A stretch of DNA of 64,000 nt, taken from assembly GCF_003590335.1 (NCBI RefSeq), contig NZ_MIET01000009.1, positions 1-64,000 of the forward strand, given 5' to 3'. The translations under genes were made by a program, and so were the position numbers. Positions 60,098-64,000 of this stretch are shown here, one piece after another (position 1 is the first letter of the stretch; each line of letters begins with the position of its first letter). This DNA is from Pseudoalteromonas sp. MSK9-3 (GTDB taxonomy: Bacteria > Pseudomonadota > Gammaproteobacteria > Enterobacterales > Alteromonadaceae). The notes beneath the pieces are model-generated. The model made no database searches. It had not been told where the DNA came from and saw only the letters and a list, made by a program, of their open reading frames with translations.

Positions 60098-60609
60098 AGG
60101 GGTATACGTTACTTGAACTAATGGTTGCTATGGCCGCAGGGATGTTTTTGCTTGCTGGTGTGAGTATGTCGTATTCAGCGATAAAAAGTACTATTGTGGT
60201 GACTCAAGAGCTATCTCATGCGCAAGAGGTGGTGCGCTATACAAGTCAGGTGTTTACCCGCAGTATCAAGCAAACGAATGTCTCCCCAGTTGTTTCTAAT
60301 GGATTAGCTCAACTGAGCGTATATCAAAGCAGTGGCTCCATATCATGCCATGGTGATGCGCCAATATTTGATTATACTGAAGACTATACATTGGTGAATG
60401 GGTTTCTAGTGTGCGCTATTACTCCTACAGCAGGAGGTGATACGGTGACAGTTAATTTACTTAAAGGGGTTAATACTCTGAGTTTTGACATTTTATATTC
60501 GGATAGATTGGTTCGTATTACGATAACGCCTGATAATGTTCCTGATTTATTTGAAAATGGTATTGATATTGATATTGCAGTTACCCGACCGATAATTGGT
60601 CAGTTTTAG
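60094..60609 (+). CDS. Minor pilin PilW type
   Basis: A 171-residue prepilin: leader MKG, mature YTLLELMVAMAAGMFLLAGVSMSYSAIKS with Glu+5. This is shorter than typical PilW (about 270 or more residues), but the position and the helix with a long hydrophobic part fit PilW. The start overlaps the pilV stop by four bases (ATGA); an upstream GTG would alter the short leader. Confidence 0.8.
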   Translation: MKGYTLLELMVAMAAGMFLLAGVSMSYSAIKSTIVVTQELSHAQEVVRYTSQVFTRSIKQTNVSPVVSNGLAQLSVYQSSGSISCHGDAPIFDYTEDYTLVNGFLVCAITPTAGGDTVTVNLLKGVNTLSFDILYSDRLVRITITPDNVPDLFENGIDIDIAVTRPIIGQF

Positions 60610-60616
60610 CGTGAAT

Positions 60617-62401
60617 ATGATGAAGAGTCAGCACGGTTTCACCTTAATCAAAGTTATGCTGTTAAGCACCATGGCCAGTGTTGTGGTGTTTGGAACCTTG
60701 CAAGAAAGTATTGTTCAAGAGCGCTTAACGGGTAACTTTCAAAAAGAGCTTAATGCAAGACTGCAAGCTGAAAAAGGCGTCATAGAAAGTATCACCGCAA
60801 TTAAAAATGGAGTGACGGGCTCGCCAAGTATGTCAATAGCCCAATTACTCGCAACCCACGGACAGCATGCTAAGGAAGCCAATGACCTTGTTAGTGGTGC
60901 GCAATATAGTACCACGGTGACCAACCCAAGTGGCAATATTATTGAGATCCGGAGTCATGGTTCACGCTATAACCAAGATGCGAACAGCTACTTGGTTGCA
61001 CAATTTCAATATTTGCCAGCAGTAGAAGAGTCATTATTTGCTAACGCAGTCACCGGCTGTAAAGGGGTTAATTTATCCGGCAGTGGTTCGGTAGATAGCT
61101 ATGATTCTTCAAAAGGCACCTATGAAGAAACGAAAACCAATAATGGCGATGTTAACACCGTGATTGGTGATTCAGATGTAGTCATAAATGGCCACTCGCC
61201 CATTAAAGGGGATGTAAAAGCATCAGGCATTGTGTATTTAAAGGGGTCTTCTCCGGTTATCGGTAATATTCAATCGAACACTGGTGTAGATATCTCTTCA
61301 GGTAGTGGTGTTCGTGTTGTCGGCAATGTATTGTCTCGTGGTTTTGTGATGCATCGTGGTGGCACTGTGTCAGGGTATGTGCGTGCGCACGGCGATGTGA
61401 CGATGAACTGGGGCAGTGATATAGCGAATGTGAGTGCGAGTGAACTTGATATTCGCTATGGTGGCGTTGGGTCATTTCCAAATGATGCGGCTTTTACTCA
61501 AAATGGTGTACATTACTCGGATGAAATTTACCAATTTGATCCCGCCGTAGAAGAAGTAGTAGCGCCAGTAAAAGTCTATGATCCCAGCTCTCCTGATTAT
61601 GATCCAAACAACCCTGATAAAGAGTGCGATCCGTTAGCACTGCCTTTGAATATGACTGATGTGCTAGGGGATGTTACTGAATATACTGACTTTTCAGTAG
61701 GAGCCCAAGAGAAGTATACTTTTTCACCACAACGAGGCTTCTTTACGCAAAGTACGCGAGATGAAGGTTTTTGGACCGCAAAACCGCACGACATATATAT
61801 TTTTGATATCGTAAAACAACAACATGGATACAGTGATGTTGATACTGAATATGTATTTGGTATGAAAAACTTTAACCTAGGCAGTGATGGAGAGATCGTT
61901 ATTGACGCAGGGATTAATGGTGGCGATGTCATTTGGTTAGTTGACGGGGACTTTACTTTATCTGGGCATACAACAATTACTATCAAAGAAGACTCTACTT
62001 TGACGGTCTTTGTCACAGGTAAGACAAACTTTGGTGCAAGTGCACAAATTATTACCGAAAAAGAAGGCATCGCTAAAACAGAGCACATGGTCTTTAGCAT
62101 CTATTCATCTTATGATCAGGCTGATGGCATTATTGTCAATGGCGCTGCGGATCTCTATGCCTCTATTTATGCACCACTGACATCCATTCAGCTCTCGGGT
62201 AGCGGCCAGCTATATGGTTCTGTACGAGGTGCGGTGATTAACTCTTCTGGTGGCAGCGGCGTACACTTTGATGAAATACTGAAAACATCGAGAATAGGTA
62301 CTGGCAAAACAGGGAATCAAGCACAGTTAAACTTTTTAGGCTGGTCTTATAAACATGCTGAGGCATCACCGGTGAGTAATGCTGACGCTTCTAGCAAATA
62401 G
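60617..62401 (+). CDS. Large PilX-like minor pilin with C-terminal beta-helix-like domain
   Basis: A 594-residue protein. Leader MMKSQHG, mature FTLIKVMLLSTMASVVVFGTLQ, then QERLTGNFQKELNARLQAEKG as in PilX. Position +5 is Lys instead of Glu. True PilX proteins have about 170-200 residues. Here residues about 150-560 form an extra domain with Gly/Asn/Val-rich short repeats (IVYLKGSSPVIGNIQ, GSGVRVVGNVLSRG, LSGHTTITIKEDSTLTVFV, LYASIYAPLTSIQLSGSGQLYGSV). These repeats suggest a right-handed beta-helix or polymer-forming fold. No pilY1 follows, so this domain may act as the tip adhesin. That role is inferred. Confidence 0.8.
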   Translation: MMKSQHGFTLIKVMLLSTMASVVVFGTLQESIVQERLTGNFQKELNARLQAEKGVIESITAIKNGVTGSPSMSIAQLLATHGQHAKEANDLVSGAQYSTTVTNPSGNIIEIRSHGSRYNQDANSYLVAQFQYLPAVEESLFANAVTGCKGVNLSGSGSVDSYDSSKGTYEETKTNNGDVNTVIGDSDVVINGHSPIKGDVKASGIVYLKGSSPVIGNIQSNTGVDISSGSGVRVVGNVLSRGFVMHRGGTVSGYVRAHGDVTMNWGSDIANVSASELDIRYGGVGSFPNDAAFTQNGVHYSDEIYQFDPAVEEVVAPVKVYDPSSPDYDPNNPDKECDPLALPLNMTDVLGDVTEYTDFSVGAQEKYTFSPQRGFFTQSTRDEGFWTAKPHDIYIFDIVKQQHGYSDVDTEYVFGMKNFNLGSDGEIVIDAGINGGDVIWLVDGDFTLSGHTTITIKEDSTLTVFVTGKTNFGASAQIITEKEGIAKTEHMVFSIYSSYDQADGIIVNGAADLYASIYAPLTSIQLSGSGQLYGSVRGAVINSSGGSGVHFDEILKTSRIGTGKTGNQAQLNFLGWSYKHAEASPVSNADASSK

Positions 62402-62857
62402 CCATGGTGTCATTACTCTTGCTTTTACATTTATGTGATAAGAGGTACGCTCTGACATTAAGCAATATTGTGCTTAAATAATTTAATTTACTAAATAACC
62501 TCAGCTCGGAATCAGCGAATTTAGCGAATTTGCCCAATAAAGCTATTTTTCTCACTCTCGGCGTTGCTTTCATTTGTAATAGCCCGCTATTACTGCATAA
62601 AAGCGCCTTGATATTGAGTGAAATATCATCATTGGATTATAGTTAAGTTTGTTTTCAAAATATTTTCTATTCCAAAACCCTTATCCAAACCTGAGGTTAA
62701 ATAGGCTCGTCTCTCCTTACTAATCAACTTCCTTAACTTTAAAAAAATATAAATCGCCTTTAAACCTTTTTATCTCTTTACGACGTCTAACTTAGTAACT
62801 TGAAAGTAATGCTCATTTATATCAAGCTAGTCTGATAATAATAAAGGGAACAAGATA
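62402..62857. other. Intergenic region before the ECF sigma gene
   Basis: About 456 AT-rich bases with no supported gene on either strand. A short direct repeat GCGAATTTAGCGAATTT lies near 62514-62530. No clear terminator follows the pilin operon and I could not identify an ECF-type promoter with confidence. Confidence 0.4.
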
Positions 62858-63421
62858 ATGTTAATTGATGCCCAGCAGGCATTCTCGAAAACATCAGATG
62901 ATGGTTCCAGTGACGCTGTGATACGCGGTGCTCAAAAAGGTGATCAAGCTGCATTTGCACAGTTATATCGTGAGCATCATAAGCGGGTATATGCGCTGTG
63001 CTTGCGATTGCTCGCTGATAAAGATTATGCCGAGGATGTGACACAAGAAGTGTTTGTGCAGTTATGGCATAAAATTACTCAGTTTAAAGGTCAGTCAAAA
63101 TTTACAACATGGCTGCATAGTGTTACGAGTAATATTGCTATCAGTTACCTTCGACAGCACAAAAATTGGTTACAAAAAGTCGTAAGCATTGAAGGTGCGG
63201 GGATGGATGAAAGCAGTGTGGCGTTATGTAAAGGCTTAAATGGGTTAGATAAACTGATAGTACGCCTACCTGAGCGAGCTCGCATGGTGTTTGTGCTTCA
63301 TGCAATTGAAGGCTATAGACACGAGGAGATAGCGACGATGCTCTCAATGGCTGTCGGGTCAAGTAAATCACAATATCATCGTGCTAGGCAGCTGTTAATG
63401 GAGTGGTATGACAATGAATAA
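62858..63421 (+). CDS. ECF-family RNA polymerase sigma factor
   Basis: A 187-residue sigma-70-family factor of the ECF type. Region 2 covers about 25-95 (AAFAQLYREHHKRVYALCLRL, DYAEDVTQEVFVQLWHK, KFTTWLHSVTSNIAISYLR) and region 4 about 125-180 (LPERARMVFVLHAIEGYRHEEIATMLSMAVGSSKSQYHRAR). It overlaps the next gene, a likely anti-sigma factor, by 14 bases. Target genes probably include the secreted-protein gene that begins at 63897. Confidence 0.93.
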   Translation: MLIDAQQAFSKTSDDGSSDAVIRGAQKGDQAAFAQLYREHHKRVYALCLRLLADKDYAEDVTQEVFVQLWHKITQFKGQSKFTTWLHSVTSNIAISYLRQHKNWLQKVVSIEGAGMDESSVALCKGLNGLDKLIVRLPERARMVFVLHAIEGYRHEEIATMLSMAVGSSKSQYHRARQLLMEWYDNE

Positions 63422-63887
63422 ACCTGATTTTGATACATTTGTTTCTCAATCAATTGCTGAGGCTAGTGAAATTGCGCCTGATAAGGATTTGTGGCCGGGT
63501 ATTGAGCGGGCAATTGATGGCGAGGTGACGAACGCTACAAACGTCTCATATTGGCCAAAAGTTACGGGTATTGCGGCCTGCTTTATGGCTGGTTTGGTTG
63601 CGTGGCAAGTTGTAGTCAAACAACCTCACCATGACACCATGGCGTCTATGAGTCATTTTTTTGAACAGCAAAAGCATGTTTTGTTAGTAAAATACGATGC
63701 GCAGCCGGCGATAGTCAATGATTGGCAAGTACAATTACAGGAACTAGAGAACGCCGAGCAAGCAGTGAAGCTAGCACTGCAAAATGATCCTGAAAACGCC
63801 GCATTATTAAAGATGTTAGCGCAAGTATATCAGCAACAATTGGATTTAATTAACAAGGTTCATGAGCCTCGTTGGCAGCAAATTTAG
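63408..63887 (+). CDS. Probable anti-sigma factor (membrane-anchored)
   Basis: A 159-residue protein with a cytoplasmic N terminus (about 1-45), one transmembrane helix (about 48-66, VTGIAACFMAGLVAWQVVV) and a periplasmic helical domain (about 70-159) rich in Gln and Glu. No zinc-binding HxxxCxxC motif is seen. The overlap with the ECF sigma gene and the topology make an anti-sigma role likely. The start may be the ATG at 63408 or 63414. Confidence 0.7.
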   Translation: MTMNKPDFDTFVSQSIAEASEIAPDKDLWPGIERAIDGEVTNATNVSYWPKVTGIAACFMAGLVAWQVVVKQPHHDTMASMSHFFEQQKHVLLVKYDAQPAIVNDWQVQLQELENAEQAVKLALQNDPENAALLKMLAQVYQQQLDLINKVHEPRWQQI

Positions 63888-63896
63888 GAGAACAGA

Positions 63897-64000
63897 ATGA
63901 AAAATATAGTAGCGAGTATCGCATTATTGCCTTTGGCAGCGTTGGCGGGGGATAAAATTGACCAGCAGGTTGAGGTGCCAAAAGACGGCAAGATACTGAT
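63897..64000 (+). CDS. Exported protein, start only (probably DUF4097 family)
   Basis: The first 34 codons of a protein cut by the window end. The signal peptide is KNIVASIALLPLAALAG, followed by DKIDQQVEVPKDGKILI, similar to the beginnings of DUF4097 putative adhesins that follow ECF sigma/anti-sigma pairs. AGGAG lies 6 bases before the ATG. The family call rests on about 17 mature residues and context. Confidence 0.55.
   Translation, partial: MKNIVASIALLPLAALAGDKIDQQVEVPKDGKIL

Noticed and set aside
61597..62100. 167-codon frame antisense to the large pilin gene
   Set aside because: No ribosome site or domain; the sense frame has a clear prepilin leader and beta-helix repeats.

Overview
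This window looks like chromosomal DNA of a marine gammaproteobacterium of the Alteromonadales, most probably Pseudoalteromonas. The reasons are the low GC content, close similarity of housekeeping proteins to E. coli and Vibrio homologues, family members typical of that order (DUF3802, DUF2489, DUF1285), and a gene order matching the E. coli 85-87 min region near the origin (ilvGMEDA, rep, polA, yihI, a CsrB/CsrC-like RNA, engB). The genus is an inference. Most of the window is ordinary core genome, and accessory DNA is limited to a transposase remnant at the left edge and a decayed patch near 20.1-20.9 kb.

Layout. 1-420: tandemly duplicated 3' end of an IS630-type transposase. 0.9-1.9 kb: outer membrane phospholipase A. 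2.0-6.4 kb: minus-strand lysine/diaminopimelate operon (dapA-like, dapD-like, lysA-like, M14 deacylase) behind a lysine riboswitch. 6.5-9.9 kb: hybrid histidine kinase, DUF4097 protein, TraB/GumN protein. 10.1-16.7 kb: ilvL-GMEDA with promoter, leader peptide and attenuator. 16.8-20.0 kb: NMT1-type periplasmic protein, methyltransferase, beta-carbonic anhydrase, ubiK. 20.1-20.9 kb: degenerate fragments. 20.9-26.9 kb: rep, a GAF-GGDEF-degenerate EAL protein, cytochrome c5, elbB. 27-34 kb: DnaA-box-rich region, polA, DUF2489, yihI, methyltransferase, CsrB/C-like ncRNA, cytochrome c4, engB. 34-35.3 kb: DUF1285 and YceI proteins, followed upstream by a candidate structured sRNA.

35.9-43.8 kb: pabA, an HDOD protein, arginine succinyltransferase pathway genes argM/astC-astA-astD, DUF3802, an OsmC protein, speD. 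43.8-46.9 kb: a TonB-dependent receptor with a Fur-like box, a thioesterase, a META-domain lipoprotein. 46.9-53.6 kb: TPP-riboswitch-controlled thiC-O-S-G-DE-F. 53.7-58.4 kb: psd, rsgA, orn, three tRNA-Gly(GCC), rpsF-priB-rpsR-rplI. 58.7-62.4 kb: type IV minor pilin operon ending in a large PilX-like protein with a beta-helix-like domain. 62.9 kb to the end: ECF sigma factor, a probable anti-sigma factor, and the start of a secreted protein.

Three biosynthetic operons each carry a different RNA control: a lysine riboswitch, a translated leader with attenuator for isoleucine/valine, and a TPP riboswitch. The most notable non-coding signals are the CsrB/CsrC-like RNA (ten GGA motifs and an intrinsic terminator on the minus strand), an unrecognised four-hairpin RNA candidate upstream of yceI, and DnaA boxes upstream of polA. 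The most notable protein-level signals are the possible alternative succinyl-DAP pathway and the oversized minor pilin, which may stand in for PilY1.
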